Shown piece by piece: positions 51,078 through 59,553 of a stretch of 64,000 bases of DNA (position 1 is its first letter; every line of letters begins with the position of its first letter). The translations under genes were made by a program, and so were the position numbers. Where the stretch lies: assembly GCA_964636325.1 (NCBI GenBank), contig CAZWRV010000001.1, positions 1 through 64,000 of the forward strand, written 5' to 3'. Under the pieces are notes generated by a model. It saw nothing but the letters and a program-made list of their open reading frames with translations, searched no databases and had not been told where the DNA came from. The stretch is from CAZWRV01 sp964636325. GTDB taxonomy: Bacteria > Verrucomicrobiota > Lentisphaeria > Victivallales > GWF2-50-93.

Positions 51078-51280
51078 CTCCTCTGAAACTCGCCTCAAAG
51101 TAACGTGGACATTCTTGTCCGCGAAATCCGCAGGTAGGAATACCTGCGCTACTTCGAGTTCCTGATCGACAGGGCTGGCGGATTTCCTCGCCAGAGAACC
51201 ACGTATGAATTCAGCAAACTACGCCCTTTTATAGTTTCAGACCGACAAAACACCGAGGCGTTTCGCGCTCGGGGACGGCC
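51078..51280 (-). repeat. Modular hairpin array III
   Basis: Minus-strand order: A-type unit with stem CCGAG/CTCGG and TTTTGTCGGTCTGAAACT (L1); A-type unit with stem CTGGCG/CGCCAG and CCCTGTCGATCAGGAACTCG (L1); hairpin GCAGGTATTCCTACCTGC; hairpin GGACAAGAATGTCC; TTACTTTGAGGCGAGTTTCA and GAGGAGG (L2). The array ends six bases before the lipoprotein start codon. An unrelated CCAATCTTCAGATTGG hairpin lies at 51303-51318. Confidence 0.85.
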
Positions 51281-51326
51281 ACATCTGCATATCCTAGGTA
51301 CGCCAATCTTCAGATTGGCTATTGCC

Positions 51327-52709
51327 TCACCTTTTCTTCCCGAACCAGTAGCCGGGCAGGGCGTCGCGCTCCCTCTGCAGCAGCTCGTTGATCATCGCCT
51401 TTGCGTCCTCGATGCTGGAGACGAGCGGATCGCAGAGGAAGGCGCGGAGCAGGAGTTCCCTGTCGCCGGTTACCGCGGCACGGGCGGTCAGCTCGTGCGT
51501 GTCCAGAACCTGCTGCCAGAGTCCGCGCAGTCCGACCGGCGCGTCTCCGACCGGTCTCGGTTTAGGCCCTTTCATGCTGACGTCGCAGAGCATTTCCAAA
51601 AAGGCGTCCTGCGGCATGTTCGGGACGGCGCCGCCGTTTGCGGTGTTGATGAAGAACGGTTTCTTGAGGCCTCCCCACATCGTCTCGATGATGTCGGTCG
51701 CGTGGTCGGGCCTGCCGTTCTTTACGAACTCGTCCACCGGCCTCACGCCCAGGTCGTAGCCGTCCACTTCGCGCCACATCTCCGAATGCCAGTTGTAGCG
51801 GTCGCCGGTCTCCCAGATGGATAGCGGCGGAATCGGTTCGGCGGTCCTGCCCAGCCCCTGCCAGAAGCGGACATATTCCTTGGTGTGGCCGGTGCATGTC
51901 GGCACATGGCCGAATATCTTGTAGAGGGCGGATGTGATCGTGTTGTTGAAAACGGCCTTCGCGCCAGTGTCGAGCCCGTTGGTCTCCTTTGCGGCCTCGC
52001 GAGCCAGATGCTCGGCGATCTTCGGAACCACGTTCTTCCCCTTGTATTCGGCCTTGACCAGCCAGGTGAAATGGTTCGGGCCGGCGATCCTGAAGTCGAA
52101 GTCCCTGTCAATCTTGTCGGTCCATTTTTCAACGTCCGGGATGATGCCGGCCCTCATTGCGTAATATTTCTTCACGTGCGGCATGTGCAGCCCGTCGCAG
52201 AGCGCGAAGGTCTTGAGCTTAGGCGCGAAGATGCGCAGGCCGATGCCGTTGGCCGCTGTCGGATTGATGTAGTTGATCACCCAGGCGTCCGGGCACTTCT
52301 TCTCGATCTGCCTGCAGTATGCGAGGATCTTCGGGAATTCGCGGAGCGTCCTGAATATCCCGCCGGGCCCGATCGTGTCCCCGCTGCACATCCTGACCCC
52401 GTATTTGAGGGCCACGTCGCAGTCGATACCCCTGAACTTAACCGACCTGTCCGCGAAGCTGAACACCACGAAGTCCGCTCCCTCCAGAACTTCCTCCGCC
52501 TTCGTGGAGCCCTCGATCTTCAGATCCACGCCGGTGTGCGCCACGACCTTGTCCGCAAGGGTCTTCATCCGCGCCAGATGGACAGGATCCGTGTCCACAA
52601 GCGCCAGCGTCCCGCTGTTCAGATGCTCAGACTGCGACATCTGCCATATCGCCTGCCTCCCGAAAAATATGCTCCCGGCACCGATTACGACGACTTTTGG
52701 CCCTTTCAT
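51327..52709 (-). CDS. Glycoside hydrolase family 4 protein (alpha-galactosidase/galacturonidase-like)
   Basis: A 460-residue enzyme that uses NAD+ and a divalent metal to cleave glycosides by oxidation and elimination. The nucleotide fold begins KVVVIGAGSIFFGRQAIWQM. GH4 marks are VINYINPTAANGIGLRIF, the metal-site segment FALCDGLHMPHVKKYY with Cys and His, and IAGPNHFTWLVKAEYKGKNV, in which the second His binds metal. AGGAG lies 7 bases before ATG 52709. Specificity among galactosides, glucosides and uronides is not resolvable by eye. An AraC regulator is transcribed away from it, suggesting local control. Confidence 0.88.
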   Translation of the reverse strand: MKGPKVVVIGAGSIFFGRQAIWQMSQSEHLNSGTLALVDTDPVHLARMKTLADKVVAHTGVDLKIEGSTKAEEVLEGADFVVFSFADRSVKFRGIDCDVALKYGVRMCSGDTIGPGGIFRTLREFPKILAYCRQIEKKCPDAWVINYINPTAANGIGLRIFAPKLKTFALCDGLHMPHVKKYYAMRAGIIPDVEKWTDKIDRDFDFRIAGPNHFTWLVKAEYKGKNVVPKIAEHLAREAAKETNGLDTGAKAVFNNTITSALYKIFGHVPTCTGHTKEYVRFWQGLGRTAEPIPPLSIWETGDRYNWHSEMWREVDGYDLGVRPVDEFVKNGRPDHATDIIETMWGGLKKPFFINTANGGAVPNMPQDAFLEMLCDVSMKGPKPRPVGDAPVGLRGLWQQVLDTHELTARAAVTGDRELLLRAFLCDPLVSSIEDAKAMINELLQRERDALPGYWFGKKR

Positions 52710-52927
52710 TGCGACTACTCCTATTTGATGTAATAAATTAGCAGTAATAAAAAACAATGGCATATTATATTGTTAATGCTCCTGTATGGAAATGGAGAAA
52801 AAATAAATTATGCATGTAATATATTGATGTAATCTGCCAACAGAGTCGGCGGACTATTTGATGGAGCTATGCGCTTGTCGCGGCCGCAGATTTGAAACTG
52901 GGTCAAATATCTCAAGGAGATGCAGGC
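52710..52927. promoter_or_regulatory. Divergent promoter region GH4 / AraC regulator
   Basis: A 218-base gap, AT-rich from 52740 to 52830, between oppositely transcribed genes. ATTATGCATGTAAT at about 52808-52821 is a near-palindrome and a candidate operator for the AraC-type protein. No -10/-35 pair is certain. Confidence 0.4.
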
Positions 52928-53779
52928 ATGGCAAGAGTTGCTGGATTGAAGGGAGGGGCATACATCAGGTCGCCTTCGCCGCCGACAAGCCTGCCGTTCA
53001 AGGTCAGGGCGGCCGGACGGACGGTCAACAGCCCCTACCATTCTACGCTCGGCACATACAACGAGGACGCCATGCTGACCCTCGTCGTGGACGGATCGGG
53101 CTCCTACCGATGCGGCCGCGTATGCGGCGAGGTGTCCCGGGGTATGCTCGGTCTTGTTTTGCCGGGTAGGGAAGTCGGCATCCTGATGTCGGATCCGAAC
53201 GATCCCTATGACCACTTCTACTGCAGGTTCGCCGGGAGCGAGGCGATGAAATCCGCGTCGAGGATAAAGGAGCTCATGGGAGGTGCCAGCTTCATACGCT
53301 TCGAGGCCTGGCATATCGCCGCGGAGGCATTTCTTCAGCTCGTTTCAGCGCCTTTGCGCACCGGGCCGGGAATCCCAGGGAAGGAAAAGATGTCCCCTGC
53401 GGACGGCATGCTCGCCTACCTGCTCGCGCTTATTGAGAGCTCTTATGAAAAAAAGGAGGAGAGGATCAGCGCCGAGAAGTTCGAGAAATACATGATGGAA
53501 CGGATTTCCAGCCCCGTCAACCTCGACGAAATGGCTGCGGCCTTCGGCATTTCAAAGGAGCACCTCTGCCGTTGCGCTAGAAAGTTGACGGGGGAGACAG
53601 TCCACGGAAGATGGCTGAGGCTCAAGATGGACTGGGCGCGCAAGCTGCTCCAGGAAGGGTCAATTTCCGTGGCCGAAGCCGGAAGGCGCGTCGGATACAA
53701 GGATCCTTTCTATTTTTCAAAGGCGTTCAAGGCGTTTCACAGTGCAAGCCCGTCCGAATGGAGGCTTTCGCAAAAATAG
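52928..53779 (+). CDS. AraC-family transcriptional regulator
   Basis: A 283-residue regulator. The N-terminal 150 residues form a cupin-type effector domain (SPYHSTLGTYNEDAMLTLVV; GMLGLVLPGREVGIL). The C-terminal 100 residues hold two helix-turn-helix motifs: VNLDEMAAAFGISKEHLCRC, and ISVAEAGRRVGYKDPFYFSK followed by AFKAFHSASPSEWR. AAGGAG sits 7 bases before ATG 52928; an earlier ATG (52892) lacks this. It most likely activates the divergent GH4 gene in response to a sugar or sugar acid. Confidence 0.88.
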   Translation: MARVAGLKGGAYIRSPSPPTSLPFKVRAAGRTVNSPYHSTLGTYNEDAMLTLVVDGSGSYRCGRVCGEVSRGMLGLVLPGREVGILMSDPNDPYDHFYCRFAGSEAMKSASRIKELMGGASFIRFEAWHIAAEAFLQLVSAPLRTGPGIPGKEKMSPADGMLAYLLALIESSYEKKEERISAEKFEKYMMERISSPVNLDEMAAAFGISKEHLCRCARKLTGETVHGRWLRLKMDWARKLLQEGSISVAEAGRRVGYKDPFYFSKAFKAFHSASPSEWRLSQK

Positions 53780-53831
53780 GCTGCCTTGGGAAATCCGCAT
53801 TGGCTACCGCTGCCAGCCATTATAGGCTGAT

Positions 53832-55037
53832 TTAGCCAGGCAGTATGACCCCGCTCTTACTGAGCGCCGCCTGCAGCTCGGGGATTGGCAGCGTCCTGAA
53901 AGACCTGCCTGCGCCCTTGCAGAGCATGGCCGCGGCGGTTCCAGCCGCCTCGCCCGTTACGGCGCATGCGGGGATCACCCTCGTCACGTCCCAGAAATCG
54001 CCCTTGACGGATATGCAGCGCCCGGCAGTTATGAGGTTAGGGCACTTCACCGCGGCGAGCGACCTGAATGAGAGATGGTATGTTGGCCCGTTCTTCCGCC
54101 AGTCGCCGGTCAGCCCTATGCAGTCCGCGACAAATTCCTGCGCGTCCGGCGAATCGGGCTCGAAGTCCGAGCGCAGGCGCCTGGTCATCCTGAAGCAGGC
54201 TATGCTTGGAAGCATGGCAGGATAGATGGAGGAATCCGGCTTTTCCTTGCGCCGTTCGGCGATCTTGGACCTCATCATGTCCCGAGTCGCGAGCACCTGG
54301 GCGGTGACGCCTTCAGCGTTGTCGGAGGAGTATATGAACTTGTTCCTCGCTGGAAAGACGTCGCTGAGATATTCCAGCTTGAAGAGTCCGTCCTCCGTAT
54401 AGTAGAACCATCCTGCCCGCACGTTGTCGGAAAGGGATTCGGTATCTTCGCCGGCGGCATGGCAGACGTCCGCGTCGCCCGAGGCGTCTACGACCGCTCC
54501 GCAGGCGGCCAGGGAGAGGCCGGACTTGTCGGCGACTAGGAGATGCGTGATCTTGTCCCTAGACTTCATGACGCCGCAGAAGCGGACGTCGTAAAGCAGC
54601 TTCACTCCGCTTTCGAGCACAACACTCTCGAGGGCAAGAAGATATGAGGCCGGATTGAAATGGACCTGGTAGCGTTTTTTGGAGCGCTCCTCCTTGTCGC
54701 CGCCGGGAAGCCAGCATTCCGGAATTTTGGAGCAGTCGTCGTTGAGCGCTGGCGGCGTCCCCCGGTTGTCATTTATGCTGAGCTTAAGCAATTCCTCGCC
54801 AAGCCCGCCTATGAGCTGACGGCCCATCCCATCGCACAGAGGCAGATAGACTATTACGTTGCCGACTGTCGCAAGGCCCCCCAGCGAGATTTCCTTCTCG
54901 AGCAGGATCACCGACGCGCCCTGCCGCGCCGCGGCCACCGCCGCCGCAACTCCGGCTATTCCCCCGCCGACCACTGCCACGTCATACTTATATCTTATTG
55001 GAAGGCTGCGTGCAGGAACTTTCAAAACACCGTCCAT
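53832..55037 (-). CDS. FAD-dependent oxidoreductase, PF12831 type
   Basis: A 401-residue flavoprotein. The FAD fold is YDVAVVGGGIAGVAAAVAAA at residues about 18-37, with VILLEKEISLGGLATVGNVI. GAVVDASGDADVCHAAGED is the second FAD contact. The end has LITAGRCISVKGDFWDVTRV and CAVTGEAAGTAAAML. It is shorter than its paralogue at 33264 but has all cofactor motifs. It lies near GH4, GH28 and the intracellular glycosidase-like gene, so oxidation of a sugar or a dehydration step may be its role. This is inference only. Confidence 0.85.
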   Translation of the reverse strand: MDGVLKVPARSLPIRYKYDVAVVGGGIAGVAAAVAAARQGASVILLEKEISLGGLATVGNVIVYLPLCDGMGRQLIGGLGEELLKLSINDNRGTPPALNDDCSKIPECWLPGGDKEERSKKRYQVHFNPASYLLALESVVLESGVKLLYDVRFCGVMKSRDKITHLLVADKSGLSLAACGAVVDASGDADVCHAAGEDTESLSDNVRAGWFYYTEDGLFKLEYLSDVFPARNKFIYSSDNAEGVTAQVLATRDMMRSKIAERRKEKPDSSIYPAMLPSIACFRMTRRLRSDFEPDSPDAQEFVADCIGLTGDWRKNGPTYHLSFRSLAAVKCPNLITAGRCISVKGDFWDVTRVIPACAVTGEAAGTAAAMLCKGAGRSFRTLPIPELQAALSKSGVILPG

Positions 55038-55123
55038 CTCAAGTTCCCTTTCAAGTTCTCAGATTGGCCAATCAGTAATATGTAATCTATATCACGTTAT
55101 TATAATTAGGAAAGGGAGGGCGT

Positions 55124-55240
55124 ATGAAAAATCATCTTTTCCTCCTTCTCGCCGACATCGCAGTGAAGCACGACGTCCCTATCGATGTCTACTTCGACGT
55201 CGTGATGGAGGAAATCCCAAGGTCCGGATGGCTAGCCTAA
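55124..55240 (+). CDS. Possible 38-residue peptide
   Basis: A short frame MKNHLFLLLADIAVKHDVPI continues to DVVMEEIPRSGWLA and a stop. It has a strong Shine-Dalgarno (GGGAGGG, 3-6 bases before the ATG) and an amphipathic helical character. I recognise no family. It could be a genuine small protein or the 5' end of a lost gene. The 420-base gap 55038-55457 otherwise holds the minus-strand fragment at 55260-55457. Confidence 0.35.
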   Translation: MKNHLFLLLADIAVKHDVPIDVYFDVVMEEIPRSGWLA

Positions 55241-55259
55241 GTTGCGCAGTTATGAGGTG

Positions 55260-55457
55260 TTAAAGTTTCTTTTTCCCAACGAAGAACTCGGCCACGCCCC
55301 GCTCGCGCTGCCCGCCACAGTTCACGATTTCAAGACGCAGCTCCGGGTTGGCCGTGGAATTGTCGTACCAAGCCCATGGCTGGTCGACGATGAGACGATA
55401 GCCCAGCAATGAGATCGGAGGAAAGGCATTTTCATGATATCTCCAATATGGATGGCG
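55260..55457 (-). pseudogene. In-frame coding fragment behind the GH28 stop
   Basis: Directly after the TGA of the GH28 gene and in the same frame, 65 codons encode HPYWRYHENAFPPISLLGYR and LIVDQPWAWYDN, then VAEFFVGKKKL and a stop. The composition is protein-like (Trp, Tyr and aromatic pairs), and there is no start codon. Either it is the 3' end of a lost neighbour, or the GH28 stop is recent or read through. No family is recognised. Confidence 0.5.
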
Positions 55458-56654
55458 TCAGGCTTCAGGCGCTGGCGCTGCTGCGGCATTTCCGAGCTGC
55501 ACATTCGCAAGCTTGATGTTTTGGCAATGTCGGCAGATTACTGCGTCTTCGCCGGAAGTTTCAATCTCTATGCTGCTCAGGCTCACGTCGCGGATAATGG
55601 TCTCAGGGCTTCCTTGGATTATTATCGGCCTTCCGCTTTTTATGCGGAAGTTGGAGAAGCTTATCCCGCCAAGATACTTCAGGGCGACGCCGGGATCGAC
55701 ATCCATCTTGATTGGAGAGCCTTTGCAGTCGATGGCGACATTCGAGAAAAGTATGTTCCGGACGTCGGCGGAACCGGCGCAGCCTTCCGGCAGATATCGT
55801 TTGGGATTGTTGAATATGATTCCATTGCCGGGACCGGTGATTACAAGGTTGCTGAACGTGCAGTTGCGGATGACGCCGTCGCCGGGACAGCCCACCCTGA
55901 CGCCCTGGCAATAGCTGTCCAGAACGCAATTGCTGACGGTGATGTTTTCGCATGGCATTTCCGTGTCGCAAATCTGCCTGATCGAACGCAGTATGAGGCA
56001 GTCGTCGCCGGTCTTGAAGATACTGTCGCTAACTGCTACGTCGCGGCACATGTCGAGGTCGATGCCGTCGTTGTTTATCATCTTCTGATCGGAGATCATC
56101 TTGATCCGGTGGATGCCGACCCTCTGGCATTGGATCAGCCAGAAGGTCCAGCATGGTGAGTCGTTGAATGAAGCGTCCTCGATGCGGAAGTCGCGGCATC
56201 TGTATGCCATGAGCATCCGGGGGCGCGGCGAGTCCGGCTTCTGATAGAAGCGCTCCCACAGTATGGTCTTGGTGTCGTAGAATGCCGGTCCGGAGCCGTT
56301 GATTTCGCCCGGGCCTGTAATCGAAAAATGCTCCGCATCGACCGCGCGGATCAGGCTCTTCGTGCATTTCTCCGGCGCCTGATCCTGCCTGAAGCCGGGA
56401 GTCTTGAAATCGGCATAGTCCGAAATGTTCGTGCTGCCGACGAGAACGCATCCTTGAGAGAGATGCAGATCCACATTGCTTTTGAGATCCAGCGTGCCTA
56501 TCAGGAACCTGCCCGGGCCGCATAGGACGCGGCCGCCGCCCGCCGCATGGCATGCGTCGATGGCGCGCTGGATGGCCGAAGTGCAAAGGGTTCGACCGTC
56601 GCCGACCGCCCCATATTCGCATATGCCTAAAATCCGACTATTGTTTTTGCACAT
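55458..56654 (-). CDS. Glycoside hydrolase family 28 (polygalacturonase-like)
   Basis: A 398-residue parallel beta-helix enzyme that hydrolyses galacturonide or related bonds. It starts ILGICEYGAVGDGRTLCTSA, the conserved GAxGDG opening with AIQRAIDACHAAGGG. Active-site motifs are INNDGIDLDMCRDV (first Asp), KTGDDCLILRS (Asp pair) and CQGVRVGCPGDGVI, with a Gly-Asp-Gly where many family members have a Gly-His. No signal peptide is present, so it probably works in the cytoplasm on imported oligosaccharides. AAGGAGATGG precedes the ATG. It is divergent from the glycosidase-like gene at 56735 with a short shared promoter region. Confidence 0.87.
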   Translation of the reverse strand: MCKNNSRILGICEYGAVGDGRTLCTSAIQRAIDACHAAGGGRVLCGPGRFLIGTLDLKSNVDLHLSQGCVLVGSTNISDYADFKTPGFRQDQAPEKCTKSLIRAVDAEHFSITGPGEINGSGPAFYDTKTILWERFYQKPDSPRPRMLMAYRCRDFRIEDASFNDSPCWTFWLIQCQRVGIHRIKMISDQKMINNDGIDLDMCRDVAVSDSIFKTGDDCLILRSIRQICDTEMPCENITVSNCVLDSYCQGVRVGCPGDGVIRNCTFSNLVITGPGNGIIFNNPKRYLPEGCAGSADVRNILFSNVAIDCKGSPIKMDVDPGVALKYLGGISFSNFRIKSGRPIIIQGSPETIIRDVSLSSIEIETSGEDAVICRHCQNIKLANVQLGNAAAAPAPEA

Positions 56655-56734
56655 AGCCCATCTCCTTTATATACTGATATGATGCCATTATGAACCAGGA
56701 TGAGTATGAATTCAAGCGCATAAGGATTACATCC

Positions 56735-58795
56735 ATGGGAAAAAAGGCGAACGAAAAGAAAAGCTGGCTGGACGAAGGCGTAATGAACCTTCTGGTGGAC
56801 TACTATCCGGAGGTGCAGTTCAGGCCGTACGGTAGCGGTGCGACCCGTAAAAACGTTGTCCCTTTCTTGAAACAGCTTGACCTGGGCTACCTGTGCATCT
56901 ATGCGAAGGGCCACAGCGGCTACTGCACCTGGCCGAGCTCGCTCAAGACGCAGCACAACATGCTCGGCGGCGACATGCCGAAGCTTTTCCGCGCATACAC
57001 CCGTGAGGCCGGCACGAAGCTGGTGCTCTACTACAGCGGCATGGTGGATGGGATCGCCGGGGAACGCCATCCGGACTGGCGCCAATGCAACATCGAAGGC
57101 AAGCCTGCCGAACCATGGTTCAACGATTTCAAATGCTTCATAGCATACCCCATCTGCCCGTTGAGCGGCTACTGGAACGAATGGGTCAGCGTGCAGCTTC
57201 GCGAACTTATAACCAACTATGATCCCGACGGCATCTGGGTTGACGGCGACTGGCCGGGCCCCTGCTACTGCGAACGCTGCCGGAAACGTTTCCGTTCTGA
57301 CACCGGCTGGAGCGATCCCTGGAGCGATCTGGTCAAGCGCCCGGACTTCCACGCTGAATATATCAAAAGCTGGAACAGGATTACGCACGAGTGGCGGACG
57401 CAGTTCCGGAACTTCGTGAAGTCGCTTAATGCGGACTGCGTCTACAGCGCCGGAAACGTAAGCCCGCGCCGCGAATTCGCCGCCCCCTTCGACTGGCGCA
57501 GCGGCGACTTCTTCTCGCCGGGCTTCTTTCATCTACACGACATGGCGCGGATGATGCGCTGGTACGGGACGCTCGACGTGCCGTATGACGCCTACATCTG
57601 CGACACCAGTTTCACCCACGTCCGCAAGAATGTCCGAAGCCGCACGAAGACGCTCGACCGGATGCTGCAGGAGGCTGCGACGGTCGCCGCTGCCGGCGGA
57701 CAGGTAGGCTACTGGACATATCCGCTCGGTGACGGCGCATGGGTTCCCTCGCGGATGAAGAAGGCGATCGAGGTCCGCAAGTTCCTGAAGGAGCGCGAGG
57801 ATCTTTTCATCGGCTCGAGAAGCGCCCGCTGGAACGCAATCTTGGTAAGCGATCCGTCAACGCCGACCTTCGGCGGTGCAAACGTCGAGGGCGCGCACAA
57901 GGCGCTCGCGGCGCTCCACCTTTCGCCTGATGTCATGGATGAATCGGGCATCGCCGGCATTCTACCATACGAACTCATAGTGCTTCCCGAACAGGCGTTC
58001 CTTGACAAGAAGACGGCCGAACTCCTTGAGTCTTATGTGCACGCCGGAGGCAAGATTCTTTCGAGCGGCGCCAGCCTGCGCTTCCCGGAATTCCAGAAGA
58101 CGCTCGGCGTAAAGAGCGTCCGCCTCGGGGATCTTAAGGACGGACATGTCATCCTGAAAACCTGCGACGAGCCTACTGGCGTTGACGGCGGCTGGGATCG
58201 CGTGGAGCTTGAACGTGGGACGGCAAAGGAACTCTACCCTCTCTTTATGTCATGGGACCAGTTGAACTTCGAAACGCGCAACCTATGCAACAACTGGCCT
58301 ATGCACGGACAGCTGGACGAAGAAAACCCCGAGAAGGCGGGCTGCCCTGCGGCGATAATGCGCACGCTTGGGAAAGGCCGCGTTGTCCATATCTGCACGG
58401 ACATCTTCAGCCAGTATCGGACGCTCGGCGCGCAGATGCTGCGCTGGCTGCGCGAAATCATCGATGAGCTCATGCCCACACGCCTGTGCAGGACAGACGC
58501 GCCATCATGGGTTGATCTGTCGTTGCGCCGCTCTGCCGACGGAAGGCTGCTGGTTCATTTCGTGAACCAGAATCCCGGACGCGACATCTGTAGGTTGAAC
58601 AGCGACGACACGTGGGTGGACGAGATCCCGGAAGTTGGCCCATACATGTGCGAACTTCGCATCTCGAAGAAGCCGCGGGCGGTAAGCTGGGAACCTGGTG
58701 GACACAAACCGGGATGGTCGTGGACCGCAGGTCTGCTGAAGATCGAAGTGCCGCGCTTCAGGATCCACGGCTGCGCGGCAATATCGCTTGCCTGA
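56735..58795 (+). CDS. Intracellular glycosidase-like protein (TIM barrel plus GH42-type trimerisation-like domain)
   Basis: A 686-residue protein without a signal peptide. The TIM-barrel part (to about residue 330) has YLCIYAKGHSGYCTWPSSLK, LVLYYSGMVDGIAGERHPDW and YDPDGIWVDGDWPGPCYCER, where Asp residues are candidate catalytic groups, and a CxxC pair (CYCERCRK). This recalls the GHL6/alpha-fucosidase-like barrels. A Rossmann-like region follows (GILPYELIVLPEQAFLDKKT, YVHAGGKILSSGASLRF), as in the GH42 trimerisation domain, then a small beta domain. ATG 56735 has AAGGA 8 bases upstream, while ATG 56690 has no ribosome-binding site and would leave only 35 bases to the divergent GH28 gene. 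Confidence 0.78.
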   Translation: MGKKANEKKSWLDEGVMNLLVDYYPEVQFRPYGSGATRKNVVPFLKQLDLGYLCIYAKGHSGYCTWPSSLKTQHNMLGGDMPKLFRAYTREAGTKLVLYYSGMVDGIAGERHPDWRQCNIEGKPAEPWFNDFKCFIAYPICPLSGYWNEWVSVQLRELITNYDPDGIWVDGDWPGPCYCERCRKRFRSDTGWSDPWSDLVKRPDFHAEYIKSWNRITHEWRTQFRNFVKSLNADCVYSAGNVSPRREFAAPFDWRSGDFFSPGFFHLHDMARMMRWYGTLDVPYDAYICDTSFTHVRKNVRSRTKTLDRMLQEAATVAAAGGQVGYWTYPLGDGAWVPSRMKKAIEVRKFLKEREDLFIGSRSARWNAILVSDPSTPTFGGANVEGAHKALAALHLSPDVMDESGIAGILPYELIVLPEQAFLDKKTAELLESYVHAGGKILSSGASLRFPEFQKTLGVKSVRLGDLKDGHVILKTCDEPTGVDGGWDRVELERGTAKELYPLFMSWDQLNFETRNLCNNWPMHGQLDEENPEKAGCPAAIMRTLGKGRVVHICTDIFSQYRTLGAQMLRWLREIIDELMPTRLCRTDAPSWVDLSLRRSADGRLLVHFVNQNPGRDICRLNSDDTWVDEIPEVGPYMCELRISKKPRAVSWEPGGHKPGWSWTAGLLKIEVPRFRIHGCAAISLA

Positions 58796-58807
58796 ATATA
58801 TGAGCAG

Positions 58808-59230
58808 TCAGTGCGGCACCTTGTCGAACAAGTTGACGAAGGGGAGCTTGTTCATACAGCGGTATATCTTGAAGTCGGAATCGGTGGTGACTATTTCACG
58901 AGTCTGCTGCCTTTCACAAACGGCAACAATAGTGGCGTCTGCGAAATCCATTGGAACTGACGCATATTTCATCATGAGTTCCGACGTCCTTTTGAAATCG
59001 TTAGAAGATAGTTCCACAACCTGCAGCCCGCCTTGATGAATCCAGCATAGGAAGTCACGCTGTGCCAATACGGAGAAGTCGAGCAGGAACATGGTTTCGG
59101 TGATAACAGGCAAGGTCGTGCCTAAAGGCGATTTTGACAGGCTGACAAATTCTACCGCGCGGGAGTGATGGAGGTCAGAACTGTCGAAGAGGGCAACAAG
59201 AGGTCCGGTGTCAACGATTAACTTGAGCAC
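58808..59230 (-). CDS. PIN-domain toxin (VapC-like)
   Basis: A 140-residue single-domain endoribonuclease. PIN acidic residues are visible: LIVDTGPLVALFD (first Asp), TLPVITETMFLL (Glu), DFADATIVAVCE (Asp) and IVTTDSDFKIYR (Asp). VapC toxins cleave tRNA or rRNA and are neutralised by a cognate antitoxin. The gene overlaps the end of the RHH antitoxin gene by 20 bases, the usual antitoxin-first order. Confidence 0.9.
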   Translation of the reverse strand: MLKLIVDTGPLVALFDSSDLHHSRAVEFVSLSKSPLGTTLPVITETMFLLDFSVLAQRDFLCWIHQGGLQVVELSSNDFKRTSELMMKYASVPMDFADATIVAVCERQQTREIVTTDSDFKIYRCMNKLPFVNLFDKVPH

Positions 59231-59471
59231 GAGCCTTCTTCCTTTTTAACTTCCGCTTCAGGAGAAGTTCCGCGTCCTGTGAGAGATTCCCCTTTCCGCT
59301 GGCGTATTTGCCGAAGAGGGGCTCTCCGATCTTCCAGGCCCTTGCCTCGAAACTTGCCGAAACATATTCGACGATGCTTCTTCGGACGATCTCGGATTTT
59401 GAGACCCCTTCGATCCGGGCGAGGTTGCGAATATCATCCTCAAGCTTTTTTTCTATTCTTAGAGTCAACAC
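59211..59471 (-). CDS. Ribbon-helix-helix antitoxin
   Basis: An 86-residue DNA-binding antitoxin. The first 45 residues are a CopG/RHH fold: MLTLRIEKKLEDDIRNLARI, then GVSKSEIVRRSIVEYVSASF. The basic C-terminus (LKRKLKRKKARAQVNR) would thread into the PIN toxin active site. It overlaps the toxin by 20 bases and probably represses its own promoter in the AT-rich segment 59472-59550. Confidence 0.88.
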   Translation of the reverse strand: MLTLRIEKKLEDDIRNLARIEGVSKSEIVRRSIVEYVSASFEARAWKIGEPLFGKYASGKGNLSQDAELLLKRKLKRKKARAQVNR

Positions 59472-59553
59472 GGAACGCCTCCATTTGTATTACATATTGT
59501 AATACACTTTTTCATTCGGGTCAAGCGGAGAATAGAAAAGAATCAACAGATAT

